Shown here: in pieces, positions 54,099 through 62,418 of the stretch | Position numbering within the stretch: the stretch's first letter is position 1 | Layout of the letters: each line of letters begins with the position of its first letter | NCBI GenBank assembly: GCA_963830455.1 | Contig: CAWHMT010000002.1 | Coordinates: 930,001-994,000, forward strand | Reading direction: 5' to 3' | Length of the DNA stretch: 64,000 nucleotides | Source of the DNA: 20CM-2-65-7 sp963830455 | GTDB taxonomy: Bacteria; Gemmatimonadota; Gemmatimonadetes; Gemmatimonadales; GWC2-71-9 | Program-made: the position numbers and the translations under genes | Notes under the pieces: model-generated | What the model was told of the DNA's origin: nothing | What the model saw: the letters and a program-made list of their open reading frames with translations, nothing else | Database searches by the model: none

Positions 54099-55062
54099 GC
54101 GTGTCGCACTCGTCTACGATGTCGTCATCGTGGGGGCCGGCCCCGCGGGGCTGTGCGCCGCGCTGTACGCGGGCCGGGGCATGCTCAAAGCGGTCACCCT
54201 CGAGCGCGGCGCGCCCGGTGGCGAGCTGCTCAACACCGACCTGATCGAGGATTACATCGGGTTCGAGAGCATCAAGGGGTGGGAGCTGGCCCAGAAGATG
54301 GCGGAGCATGCCAAGAAGTTCGGCGCGGAGATCGTGACCGACACCGTGGAGCGTATTCGCAGGGGGGCGGACGGCTGGTTCGCGGTCGAGACCGCGCGCG
54401 GCGACACCTACCGCACCCAGGCGGTCATTCTCACCGCCGGGGGCACGCCGGTGAAACTCGGCGTCCCGGGAGAAAAGGAATATGCCGGGAAGGGCGTCTC
54501 GTACTGCGCGGTGTGCGACGGCGCGTTCTTCAAAGGCGAGCACCTCGCGGTCGTCGGCGGCGGGGATGCCGCGGTTGAGGAAGCCGACTATCTGACCCGC
54601 TACGCCCGCAAGGTCACGCTGGTGCACCGGCGTGACGAATTCCGCGCTTCGAAGATCCTGCAGGAACGGACCTTCGCGAACCCCAAGATCGAGATCATTC
54701 GCAATACCGTCGTGCCCGAGATCGTCGGCAACGACAAGGGCGTGACGCACGCGGTCCTGGAGAACAGCAGGAGCGGCGAGCGGTCGAACCTCGACGTCGG
54801 GGGCGTGTTCATCTTCGCCGGATTCAAGCCCAATACCCAGATCGTGGAAGGCCACGTCGACCACGATGCCGGCGGCTATTTCATCACCGACAACAAGATG
54901 ATGACCTCGATGGCGGGGCTGTTTGCGGCGGGCGACGTGCGTAGCCAGCTCACGCGCCAGATCACCACCGCCGTCGGTGACGCGACCACGGCCGCGATCG
55001 CCGTCGAGAAGTACCTGAAGTCGCTGCGCGAGCAGGCCGACGGCAAACCGGTCAAGCAATGA
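54091..55062 (+). CDS. trxB: thioredoxin reductase
   Basis: 323 residues. FAD motif VVIVGAGPAGLCAALYAGRG, NADPH motif VVGGGDAAVEEADYL, and redox site Cys139-Ala-Val-Cys142 in YCAVCDGAFF. The C-terminal FAD contact is GLFAAGDVR. It uses NADPH to reduce thioredoxin. It belongs to the chain of overlapping genes from the PHP gene to the membrane protein at 55812 and could support the peroxiredoxin at 51087. Confidence 0.93.
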   Translation: MTKRVALVYDVVIVGAGPAGLCAALYAGRGMLKAVTLERGAPGGELLNTDLIEDYIGFESIKGWELAQKMAEHAKKFGAEIVTDTVERIRRGADGWFAVETARGDTYRTQAVILTAGGTPVKLGVPGEKEYAGKGVSYCAVCDGAFFKGEHLAVVGGGDAAVEEADYLTRYARKVTLVHRRDEFRASKILQERTFANPKIEIIRNTVVPEIVGNDKGVTHAVLENSRSGERSNLDVGGVFIFAGFKPNTQIVEGHVDHDAGGYFITDNKMMTSMAGLFAAGDVRSQLTRQITTAVGDATTAAIAVEKYLKSLREQADGKPVKQ

Positions 55063-55700
55063 AGATCGTTCAGATCCCGAACGGCGTGTTCGCCGAGAAC
55101 TGCTATCTCATCGTCGATGAGCAGGCCGGCGCCTGTGCCATCGTGGACCCGGGTGAGGAAGCCGGACTGATTCTCCACAAGGTCGCCGAAACGGGCGCGA
55201 AACCGGTGGCCATCTGGCTCACGCATGGGCACGTCGATCACGTCCTCGGCGTCGCGCGCGTGTCCGCGGAGACCGGCGCGCCGGTCTGGCTGCACCCCGC
55301 CGACCGGCCCCTGTACGACGCGGTCCCCGAGCAGGCGGCGTGGTTTGGACTCGCCGCGCCACCGGGATTACCCGCCCCCGATCGCGAGATGGTGCATGGC
55401 GAAGAGCTCGCCGTCGGCGAGCTGCGCTTCGCGGTTCGGCACACGCCCGGGCACTCGCCGGGCAGTGTCTGCCTGATCGGACCCGGGATCGCGTTCAGCG
55501 GCGACGTGCTGTTCGCGGGATCGATTGGACGGACAGACCTCCCCGGTGGCGACTTTGAAACATTGATCGGCAGTATCGAGCGCGAGTTGCTCCCGCTGCC
55601 GGACGACACCATCCTCTACAGTGGCCATGGACCCGAAAGCACCATCGGACGGGAGCGCCGCACGAATCCCTTCCTCACCCGCGCCTACCGGAGCGCCTAA
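55059..55700 (+). CDS. metallo-beta-lactamase-fold hydrolase (glyoxalase II-like)
   Basis: 213 residues with the zinc motif THGHVDHVLG and further ligands in HTPGHSPGS and SGDVLF, then YSGHGPES. This is the glyoxalase II/YcbL type, which hydrolyses thioesters such as S-lactoylglutathione or related compounds. The exact substrate is unknown. ATG overlaps the trxB stop (ATGA). Confidence 0.88.
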   Translation: MKIVQIPNGVFAENCYLIVDEQAGACAIVDPGEEAGLILHKVAETGAKPVAIWLTHGHVDHVLGVARVSAETGAPVWLHPADRPLYDAVPEQAAWFGLAAPPGLPAPDREMVHGEELAVGELRFAVRHTPGHSPGSVCLIGPGIAFSGDVLFAGSIGRTDLPGGDFETLIGSIERELLPLPDDTILYSGHGPESTIGRERRTNPFLTRAYRSA

Positions 55701-55815
55701 GTCTCCACCGCGCTGCTTGCGCTGCGGGGCGGCGGTCCGGCCGAAGCCCTGGGGCTGCAAGAACCCGTGCGCGAACTGCGGTTTCCTGTATCCGCTGGGC
55801 GACTGCTCCGATTGA
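55627..55815 (+). CDS. small cysteine-rich zinc-ribbon-like protein
   Basis: 62 residues. The C-terminal half reads CLRCGAAVRPKPWGCKNPC and ANCGFLYPLGDCSD, six Cys that pair into a zinc ribbon; the final YPLGDCSD is shared by a widespread small-protein group. The first ~26 residues overlap the end of the MBL gene in another frame. The stop overlaps the TTG of the following gene. Confidence 0.7.
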   Translation: MDPKAPSDGSAARIPSSPAPTGAPKSPPRCLRCGAAVRPKPWGCKNPCANCGFLYPLGDCSD

Positions 55816-56708
55816 ATCACGCGCTCGCTCTGGCACTGCTCGCCGTCGATTGCCTCGCGCGCGCCTGGCGCATTCAGCTCGCCGGCCGGGCCGCGGGAGG
55901 GGCGCTCTCGCTGCGCGACGCGTTGCGCCTGAATCTGTACGGGGAAGCCGCAGCGACCTTCACGCCCAATCGTCTCGGCGGGGAACCGGCGCGCCTTCTC
56001 GGGATGACCTGGTCCGGCATGCGCGTCGTGACCGCGCTGGTGGCGTTGGGGGTGGAAGTCGCCGCCGAGTGGCCCGTGTTCGGGCTCGTCGCGATCGCGC
56101 TCGCGGGCTATTACGTCCCCGATTGGAGTGCAACGGTCGAGCGCTTCCTGACGCACAATCTCGCGCGCGATCTGCTGACGATCGAGCTGCTCGCGCTGGT
56201 GGTGCTGATTCTCATCTGGACCCTGCAGCGGCTGGTGCGGGCCGGCGCGATCCGGCATCGCGTCCGGCGCCAGTGGCGGGTCGCGCTGGCGCACGTACGC
56301 CGCGCGCCGTCGTGGGTGCTGTTCGCCGGCGCGCTGCTCACCGTGATCAGTCTCGCGGCGCGCGCCCTGATTCTGCCGGCGCTCGTGTGGGGCCATCCCG
56401 GTGCGCCGCCGTTTGCGGTGATGTTTTTTGGATCGCTGGCGTTGTTGCACGCGCCGCTGGTGGTGCCGCTCCCGTCCGGCGGCGGCGGGATCGAAGTCGC
56501 GTTCTTGTCCGGGTTCGCCGGGGACTTCGGGCAGGGGCACCAGGTGACGATGCTGCTGCTGTGGCGGTTCTACACGACGATTCTCCTGACCGCGCTCGGC
56601 GTGTACCTGCTGGTGCGGACGCACGGGGTCGTGGCGGCGAAAGAGCTCTTCACCGTCGGATGGTTTCGGCGGAAGCGGTCGGCGCGGGGGGGGGGGCCAT
56701 CGCCATGA
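55812..56708 (+). CDS. membrane protein of the lysylphosphatidylglycerol synthase TM-domain/UPF0104 type
   Basis: 298 residues with about eight membrane segments. It shows the RLGGEPARLLGM motif of the LPG_synthase_TM/flippase-like family, and a later PLPSGGGGIEVAF. Relatives flip lipids or form the membrane part of MprF. The start is placed at TTG 55812, which overlaps the previous stop (TTGA); GTG at 55767 is also possible. A G10 tract lies just before the stop and the end overlaps the convergent cupin gene by 59 bases. Confidence 0.8.
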   Translation: MNHALALALLAVDCLARAWRIQLAGRAAGGALSLRDALRLNLYGEAAATFTPNRLGGEPARLLGMTWSGMRVVTALVALGVEVAAEWPVFGLVAIALAGYYVPDWSATVERFLTHNLARDLLTIELLALVVLILIWTLQRLVRAGAIRHRVRRQWRVALAHVRRAPSWVLFAGALLTVISLAARALILPALVWGHPGAPPFAVMFFGSLALLHAPLVVPLPSGGGGIEVAFLSGFAGDFGQGHQVTMLLLWRFYTTILLTALGVYLLVRTHGVVAAKELFTVGWFRRKRSARGGGPSP

Positions 56709-57009
56709 GGACGACCGTGCGCTCGTGCGCCCGCGCGACCCCGTGTGGTACACCCGCGGGCGCGGCAATGAGATCCCCGGGCCCGGCGGCGATCTCGTGC
56801 TCGGCGACGAGGAAAGTGGCCTTTCCGCTGAGCACTACATAGAATTTGTCGGCGCCCGCATGCGTATGGGCCGCCTGCGACTGTCCCGGCTCGAAACAGT
56901 TGAGCCCGACGATCAGGCGAGGCGATCGAAAGCAATCGACTTTCGTCATGGCGTTCGGGCGGAACGTCGCGCGGTCAACGAGATGCTGAACGAATTCGCG
57001 GGATTCCAT
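56650..57009 (-). CDS. cupin-domain protein
   Basis: 119 residues with the cupin motifs SQAAHTHAGADKFYVVLSGKATF and GDLIAAPAGVPHGVA, giving the usual two His plus Glu-like metal site. The rest is short, so it is a single-domain cupin: a sugar- or ligand-binding, isomerase or dioxygenase-like protein of unknown role. It is convergent with the membrane protein gene. Confidence 0.82.
   Translation of the reverse strand: MESREFVQHLVDRATFRPNAMTKVDCFRSPRLIVGLNCFEPGQSQAAHTHAGADKFYVVLSGKATFLVAEHEIAAGPGDLIAAPAGVPHGVARAHERTVVLMAMAPPPAPTASAETIRR
56687..56696 (+). repeat. G10 tract near the 3' end of the flippase-like gene
   Basis: Ten G encoding Arg-Gly-Gly-Gly, four codons before the stop. Slippage would replace the C-terminal tail. 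Confidence 0.8.
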
Positions 57010-57058
57010 GGGTGATTCCTGGCTCGAGACGGACGGTCGTCGGACAGATGGAGGCGTG

Positions 57059-58492
57059 GTGGCGCAAACGCGTGTCGAACGTGATCCGCTGGGGGAACTG
57101 CCGGTGCCCGCCGAGGCGCTGTGGGGCATCCAAACCGAACGGGCCCGGCAAAACTTCCCGATCTCCAATCTGCGACCTCTTCCCGCCTTCGTCGATGCCG
57201 TCGTCTGGATCAAGAAAGCCGCCGCGCTGACGCACCGCGACACCGGGCGTCTAGACACGAAGCTCGCCGACGCCATCATCGCCGCCGCGGACGAAGTGCT
57301 GGCCGGGGGCCACCGCGATCAGTTCGTGGTCGATCCGTACCAGGCCGGCGCCGGCACCTCGCACAACATGAACGTCAACGAAGTGCTCGCCAATCGCGCC
57401 AACGAGCTGCTGGGCGGACGGCGCGGCGAGTACAAGCCGGTGCATCCCAACGATCACGTCAACATGGCGCAGTCCACGAACGACGTGATCCCCACCGCGA
57501 TCCGGCTCGGCGCCCTCTCGCAGCTGGCCGCGCTGTCCGAAGCCCTGACGCGCCTCGCGCGCGCCTTTCTGAATAAAGGCACCGCGTTCGACAGCATCCT
57601 GAAGTCGGGACGCACGCACCTGCAGGATGCGACGCCGGTGCGGCTTGGCCAGGAGTTCACCGCGTGGGGCCACACCGTCGAGCGCAATCGCGACCGCATC
57701 GTGCGGACCGCGGACGATCTCCGCGACCTCGGCATCGGCGGCACTGCCGTCGGCACGGGCCTCAACGCCGAGCCGCAGTACCCTGCGCGCATCGTGAAGC
57801 ACCTGCGTGCGATCACCGGGCTCGAGCTGCGCGAGGGCAAAGATCGCGTCCAGCTGATGCAATCGATGGGGGATCCGGCGGCGTTCTCGGGCGCGGTCCG
57901 GACGTACGCGGCCGATCTGGGGAAGATCGCGAGCGATCTCCGGTTGCTCGCCTCGGGCCCGCGGACCGGGTTTGCGGAGCTCGTGCTGCCCGCGGTGCAG
58001 CCGGGGTCGAGCATCATGCCCGGAAAAGTGAATCCCTCGATTCCCGAGATGGTGAATCAGGTCTGCTTCCAGGTGATCGGGAACGACCTGACGGTGACGA
58101 CGGCCGCTGAGGCGGGACAGCTCGAGCTGAACGTGATGATGCCGGTGATCGCGCACAACATTCTGGGCTCGATCATGATCATCACCAACGCGTCGCGGGT
58201 GCTCGCGGAGCGGTGCGTGGACGGCATCCAGGCCGACCAGGCGCAGTGCGAGTACTGGCTCGAGCGCAGTCCCGCGCTGGTCACCGCGCTCGCGCCGAAG
58301 ATCGGCTACGCGGAAGCCGCGAAGCTCGCCAAAGAAGCGATGGCCAAGAACGTCACCGTGCGTCAGCTGGTGCAGGAAAAAGGATTGCTGAAGGGGAAGG
58401 AGCTCGACGAAGTGCTCGACGTGCGGGCGATGACAGAGCTGGGTGTACCCGGGGAGCGGAAAGTGACTCTCACATCGGAGACGCACCTATGA
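57059..58492 (+). CDS. aspA: aspartate ammonia-lyase (fumarase/aspartase superfamily)
   Basis: 477 residues. The conserved elements are GTSHNMNVNEVLANRA, HPNDHVNMAQSTNDVIPTA, SGRTHLQDATP and the signature GSSIMPGKVNPSIPEMVNQVCFQVIGND. The STNDVIP and NPSIPEMVNQV variants are those of aspartase rather than FumC. It interconverts aspartate and fumarate plus ammonia. The GTG at 57059 has GGAGG just upstream; ATG 57008 would add 17 residues that carry a word repeat. ATGA overlap with the next gene. Confidence 0.88.
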   Translation: MAQTRVERDPLGELPVPAEALWGIQTERARQNFPISNLRPLPAFVDAVVWIKKAAALTHRDTGRLDTKLADAIIAAADEVLAGGHRDQFVVDPYQAGAGTSHNMNVNEVLANRANELLGGRRGEYKPVHPNDHVNMAQSTNDVIPTAIRLGALSQLAALSEALTRLARAFLNKGTAFDSILKSGRTHLQDATPVRLGQEFTAWGHTVERNRDRIVRTADDLRDLGIGGTAVGTGLNAEPQYPARIVKHLRAITGLELREGKDRVQLMQSMGDPAAFSGAVRTYAADLGKIASDLRLLASGPRTGFAELVLPAVQPGSSIMPGKVNPSIPEMVNQVCFQVIGNDLTVTTAAEAGQLELNVMMPVIAHNILGSIMIITNASRVLAERCVDGIQADQAQCEYWLERSPALVTALAPKIGYAEAAKLAKEAMAKNVTVRQLVQEKGLLKGKELDEVLDVRAMTELGVPGERKVTLTSETHL

Positions 58493-58905
58493 ACAGCTGG
58501 GTCGTTGCTGGTCTGATCGCAGGTGTCGTGGTGTACGTCGTCGACTACGTGATGTGGGGCAAGGTGTTCACCAAGGGGATGGAATCGTTCGCGGATCAGC
58601 TGTCGCCTGAGCAGATGAAAGCGTTCATGGGTCCGGCACTCGTAAAGTCCGCGGTCCTTTCCCTGCTGTTCGGTCTTGTCTTCGCGTACGTGTACGGCCG
58701 GCTCCGGACCGCGCTCTGGGTCGCAGGCGGCGGGCCGCTTGCGGGGATGGAGTTCGGCACAGTGTTGTGGCTGCCGATTCTCTTCGCCTCGCTGGGCGGC
58801 AGCATCTGGTGGACGCGGGTGCGCGCGCTGCATCGCGCGACCATGTGGGCGTGGCTGGTGCGCGTCAATGCGGCGGGACTCGTGGTGGGTTGGCTCATGC
58901 GGTGA
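58489..58905 (+). CDS. small membrane protein, function unknown
   Basis: 138 residues, four predicted membrane segments (NSWVVAGLIAGVVVYVVDYVMWG, VLSLLFGLVFAYVYG and two in the C-terminal half). It resembles DUF1761-type small membrane proteins. Its start overlaps the aspA stop (ATGA), so it is translated with aspartase and might influence its regulation, but no link is proven. Confidence 0.7.
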   Translation: MNSWVVAGLIAGVVVYVVDYVMWGKVFTKGMESFADQLSPEQMKAFMGPALVKSAVLSLLFGLVFAYVYGRLRTALWVAGGGPLAGMEFGTVLWLPILFASLGGSIWWTRVRALHRATMWAWLVRVNAAGLVVGWLMR

Positions 58906-58979
58906 CCGCAGGGCCGCACGGCCGGGTCAGCCTCAGCCCGGCCATTGAATCCCGATAGCTTGAGTCGCATATTCCTCCC

Positions 58980-59432
58980 ATGCGCGTGACGACCTGGGCG
59001 GAGTACGGCTTAATCGTTTCGATCCATCTCGCCAGGCGTTCGGGGCAGGGTCCCGTCGCCGCGCGCGAGCTCTCCGATCAGGAACGACTCCCGCACGATT
59101 ACGTCGAACAAATCCTGCTGCGTATGCGGCGCGCAGGACTGGTCGAATCAGTCCGGGGAGCGCGCGGGGGCTACCTGCTCGCCCGCCCGGCGCAACAGGT
59201 GAGCGTGAAGGATGTCATCGAGGCATCCGAGCACGTGACGTTCGAGGTGAATTGCGACCTCCACAGGGTGGACGAAGACCGCTGCGATCCGGCGACCGCC
59301 TGCAGCATTCGTCCCGTCTGGCGCCTGCTCGAGCGCCGCATCAATGAGGTGCTCGCGGGCGTGAGTCTCGCCGACCTCCTGCATGACGAGCCACAGGTCT
59401 ATCAGATCGCCGGGGTAGCGTCGGTCCATTGA
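58980..59432 (+). CDS. Rrf2-family transcriptional regulator with three conserved cysteines
   Basis: 150 residues. Winged-helix N-terminus (TTWAEYGLIVSIHLAR, YVEQILLRMRRAGLVESVRGARGGYLLARP) typical of IscR/NsrR. Its cysteines (CDLHRVDEDRC then CDPATAC; C-x9-C-x5-C) can hold an iron-sulfur cluster. IscR has C-x5-C-x5-C, so the spacing differs and the sensed signal is not certain. It lies upstream of moeB with a TTGA overlap. Confidence 0.88.
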   Translation: MRVTTWAEYGLIVSIHLARRSGQGPVAARELSDQERLPHDYVEQILLRMRRAGLVESVRGARGGYLLARPAQQVSVKDVIEASEHVTFEVNCDLHRVDEDRCDPATACSIRPVWRLLERRINEVLAGVSLADLLHDEPQVYQIAGVASVH

Positions 59433-60562
59433 CGTCGCTGTCGCATGAGGAGCTGCTGCGCTACTCACGGCACCTCACGCTTCCCGAAGTCGGTCTCGCC
59501 GGCCAGTCCAAACTCAAGCACGCGCGCGTGCTGCTCGTGGGCGCCGGCGGCCTGGGCTCTCCCGCCGCGCTGTACCTCGCCGCCGCGGGCGTCGGCACGC
59601 TCGGCATCGTCGATTTCGATCTTGTCGATCGCAGCAACCTGCAGCGCCAGATCCTTCACGGCACTTCCGATATCGGCACCGCCAAAACCGACTCGGCACA
59701 GACGCGGCTGCACGATGTGAATCCGCATGTCGTCGTCGAGAAGTTCCCCGAGCGGCTCTCGTCGGCCAACGCGCTCGAGATGCTGAAGCGGTTCGACGTG
59801 ATCATCGACGGGTCGGACAACTTTCCGACGCGCTATCTCATCAACGACGCGTGCGTGCTTCTGGGCAAGCCGGATGTGTATGGCGCGGTGTTCCGGTTTG
59901 ACGGGCAGGTCTCCGTCTTTTCCGCGCAGGACGGTCCCTGCTACCGCTGCCTGTATGCCGAGCCGCCCCCGCCTGACCTCGTGCCCTCGTGCGCCGAGGG
60001 CGGCGTGCTGGGCGTGTTGCCCGGCATCATCGGCTCGCTGCAGGCCCTCGAAGTGATCAAGCTCATCGTCGGAGTCGGCGAGACGCTGATTGGGCGACTC
60101 CTGCTGTTCGACGGCCGCCGCATGCAGTTCCGGGAGCTCACGCTCGAAAAGGACCCGAACTGTCCCGTGTGCGGCGCCCGACCGACCGTGACCTCGCTCA
60201 TCGATTACGAAGCCTTTTGCGGAGCTGGGGACGGGGGAGGGGGGGGGGCTGAGATCAGTGCGCAGGAACTCCGTCGTGAGCGCGGTCGCAAGCCGAGTCT
60301 GATCCTGCTCGATGTGCGCGAGCCGCGCGAGGCCGAGATCGCCCGGATCGAGGGATCGCAGCTGATTCCGCTGCGTGAGCTGCCGCGCGCGATTCCGCAT
60401 CTGCCGGCCCATGCGGAAATCGTGACGTTCTGTCATCACGGTCCGCGCTCGCTCAAGGCACGCGAGCTGCTCATGGGCGCCGGATTTGCGAACGTTCGCA
60501 GCCTGGCGGGTGGGATCGACGCCTGGTCGAGGGAGGTTGACGCTGAAGTGCCGCGATACTAG
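59429..60562 (+). CDS. moeB: MoeB/ThiF-family adenylyltransferase fused to a rhodanese domain
   Basis: 377 residues. The N-terminal ~250 show the ATP loop VGAGGLGSPAALYLAAAGVG, IVDFDLVDRSNLQRQ, and zinc cysteines CYRC and CPVC. A rhodanese domain (about 275-375) with the active Cys in CHHGPRS follows. Such fusions activate a sulfur-carrier protein (MoaD/ThiS type) and supply the sulfur. A G10 tract (60239-60248) lies in the linker and could separate the domains by slippage. TTG start overlaps the Rrf2 stop. Confidence 0.88.
   Translation: MTSLSHEELLRYSRHLTLPEVGLAGQSKLKHARVLLVGAGGLGSPAALYLAAAGVGTLGIVDFDLVDRSNLQRQILHGTSDIGTAKTDSAQTRLHDVNPHVVVEKFPERLSSANALEMLKRFDVIIDGSDNFPTRYLINDACVLLGKPDVYGAVFRFDGQVSVFSAQDGPCYRCLYAEPPPPDLVPSCAEGGVLGVLPGIIGSLQALEVIKLIVGVGETLIGRLLLFDGRRMQFRELTLEKDPNCPVCGARPTVTSLIDYEAFCGAGDGGGGGAEISAQELRRERGRKPSLILLDVREPREAEIARIEGSQLIPLRELPRAIPHLPAHAEIVTFCHHGPRSLKARELLMGAGFANVRSLAGGIDAWSREVDAEVPRY
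60239..60248 (+). repeat. G10 tract in the linker between MoeB and rhodanese domains
   Basis: Ten G encoding glycines between the adenylyltransferase core and the rhodanese domain. A one-base change would remove the rhodanese domain. Confidence 0.8.
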
Positions 60563-60585
60563 ACGTCGAAACGTCTGGACGTCTA
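60560..60585. repeat. inverted repeat after moeB
   Basis: TAGACGTC and its complement GACGTCTA enclose a ten-base loop that repeats ACGTCT. The moeB TAG stop is its first three bases. It sits seven bases before the tRNA-Leu 3' end, so it could act as a processing or termination signal for either gene. Confidence 0.6.
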
Positions 60586-60590
60586 GGTGT

Positions 60591-60675
<85 letters not shown>

Positions 60676-60696
60676 GTGGGCTTTTGAAGGAACGGC

Positions 60697-60726
60697 AATC
60701 TAGAGCGTTGTATAACCCCAAGTCAA
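60697..60726 (-). promoter_or_regulatory. promoter of the tRNA-Leu gene
   Basis: Read on the minus strand: -35 TTGACT, an 18-base spacer and -10 TAGATT, ending about 21 bases before the tRNA. An overlapping TATACA is another possible -10. Confidence 0.5.
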
Positions 60727-60748
60727 TGCGTATCTTGCCCACGTCATC

Positions 60749-61204
60749 GTGGAAAAAGTCTCGATTGCCCGGAACCCGCGCGCCCGTCACGACTACCACC
60801 TCCTCGAAACCTGGGAGGCGGGTCTCGTGCTCACCGGTACGGAGGTCAAGTCGCTGCGTGACCGCAAAGCGAGCTTGAGTGAGGCGTACGCCCACGTGCG
60901 CAACGGTGAAGTGTGGCTGGAGGGTATGACGATCTCGCACTACGGGCCGGGGAGCTACAACAATCCCCCGCCGGCCCGTTCCCGCAAGCTGCTGCTGCAC
61001 AAGCGCGAAATCCGCAAGCTGCTCGGCGCCACGACGCAAAAGGGTCTCACCGTCGTGCCGCTCGAGGTCTACTTCAAGGACGGCCTGGCCAAGGTCGCCA
61101 TCGCTTTGGCAAAAGCGAAGAAGGCCCATGACAAGCGCGAGGATCTGAAACGGCGCGTCGCCGAGCGCGAGATGGCACGCGTTGTGAAGGGTAGGCGGTC
61201 ATGA
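60749..61204 (+). CDS. smpB: SsrA-binding protein SmpB
   Basis: 151 residues. The family landmarks are ARNPRARHDYHLLETWEAGLVLTGTEVKSLR, EAYAHVRNGEVWL and the C-terminal basic tail DKREDLKRRVAEREMARVVKGRRS. SmpB delivers tmRNA to stalled ribosomes. The tmRNA gene is not in the window. GTG start at 60749; the stop overlaps the following ATG (ATGA). Confidence 0.93.
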   Translation: MEKVSIARNPRARHDYHLLETWEAGLVLTGTEVKSLRDRKASLSEAYAHVRNGEVWLEGMTISHYGPGSYNNPPPARSRKLLLHKREIRKLLGATTQKGLTVVPLEVYFKDGLAKVAIALAKAKKAHDKREDLKRRVAEREMARVVKGRRS

Positions 61205-62418
61205 TGGTGCTCCTGCTCCTGGCCGCTCTGATCCCCCAGCAGGTGCTGATCGCGACGCCTCGTGGACAGGTCAGCATTCCGGTGACGACCGAGCGAGGCG
61301 CCGCGGCCGTGGCCGGCGTGCTGCTCGGGCAGCCGCTGGGTTTGACGATGTCGCTCGACGGGTCAGCACTGCGCGTGACCTTGGGCGAGCAAACCTTCGA
61401 GTTCGATCTCCAATCACCGTTCGTGCGCCACGCCGGTGTGGCCTATCCGCTGGTGGGCGCCCCATACGTCGCGCGGGACACGGTATTCCTCCCGCTGCAG
61501 TGGTTGACTGGACACGTTCCTCGCCTGCTGGCGAGCCGCTATCACTGGGACCCCCGGCTCGCGCGGCTCGATGAAGTCGTGCCGGCCCCCCTCCTCCCGA
61601 CTCCTGCCGTGGCTACGCGGCCAGCAGTGCCTCCGAGCGCGCCGGCGCCTCCGCTCGTCGCGGCGCCGAATCCCCTCACAGGCCTGCGACTGGCGCACAC
61701 GGTCGTCGTGGATCCGGGCCATGGGGGCATCGATCCCGGGAATCCCGGATTGCACTTTCCTCGCGGACTCACGGAAAAAGACATCACGCTGGGCATCGGC
61801 CGGTTGCTGCGCGCGGAGCTACAGCGTCGCGGCTTGAGCGTCGTGCTCACGCGCTCGACCGACACGCTCATCGATCTCGCGAGCCGGCCGACATTTTGCC
61901 GGGCGGACTGCGATCTGTTCGTGAGCATCCACATCAACTCGATGCCCGCCGGCCGGCGACAGACCCAGGTGAACGGCGTCGAGACGTATTTCGTGTCGGA
62001 CGCGAAGACCGAAGATCAGCAACGGGTGGCGGAGATGGAAAACGACGCGCTCCGCTTCGAGACCGCGGGCACGGTCCAAACCGGGCCGCTGGGCTTCATT
62101 CTGAACGACCTGCAGCTCAACGAATACCTGCGCGAATCGGCCCGGCTCGCGGAGCTGGTGCAGGGCAGAGTCGCGGCGGTGCACCCCGGTGAGGATCGCG
62201 GTGTGCAGCAGGGTCCGTTCCTGGTGCTCGCTGCTGCGCGGCGGCCCGCGATTCTCGTCGAGGCGGGGTTCGCGACCAACCGCGAAGACGGCGCGTTTCT
62301 CGCGTCCGCGCCGGGTCAACAGAGAATCGCGACCGCGATCGCCGACGGGATCGTCGCCTACCTGCTCGAATTCGAGCGCAAGCTCGCGATCGGCTCGGGA
62401 GGAGGACCGGCGCGATGA
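61201..62418 (+). CDS. N-acetylmuramoyl-L-alanine amidase (Amidase_3) with an N-terminal beta domain
   Basis: 405 residues. The signal-like N-terminus and a beta domain (about 25-120) with VARDTVFLPLQWLTGHVP resemble the copper-amine-oxidase N-terminal-like domain seen in cell-wall enzymes. A Pro/Ala linker follows, then Amidase_3 with zinc ligands in VVDPGHGGIDPG, SIHINSM and a catalytic Glu in ILVEAGFATN. It cuts MurNAc-peptide bonds. ATGA overlaps link it to smpB and to the next lipoprotein. Confidence 0.9.
   Translation: MMVLLLLAALIPQQVLIATPRGQVSIPVTTERGAAAVAGVLLGQPLGLTMSLDGSALRVTLGEQTFEFDLQSPFVRHAGVAYPLVGAPYVARDTVFLPLQWLTGHVPRLLASRYHWDPRLARLDEVVPAPLLPTPAVATRPAVPPSAPAPPLVAAPNPLTGLRLAHTVVVDPGHGGIDPGNPGLHFPRGLTEKDITLGIGRLLRAELQRRGLSVVLTRSTDTLIDLASRPTFCRADCDLFVSIHINSMPAGRRQTQVNGVETYFVSDAKTEDQQRVAEMENDALRFETAGTVQTGPLGFILNDLQLNEYLRESARLAELVQGRVAAVHPGEDRGVQQGPFLVLAAARRPAILVEAGFATNREDGAFLASAPGQQRIATAIADGIVAYLLEFERKLAIGSGGGPAR

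Noticed and set aside
57007..57010. CCATGG giving overlapping ATG starts for the cupin and aspA genes
   Set aside because: The aspA product is conserved only from about 57059, where a GTG has GGAGG upstream, so the divergent overlap is probably not real.
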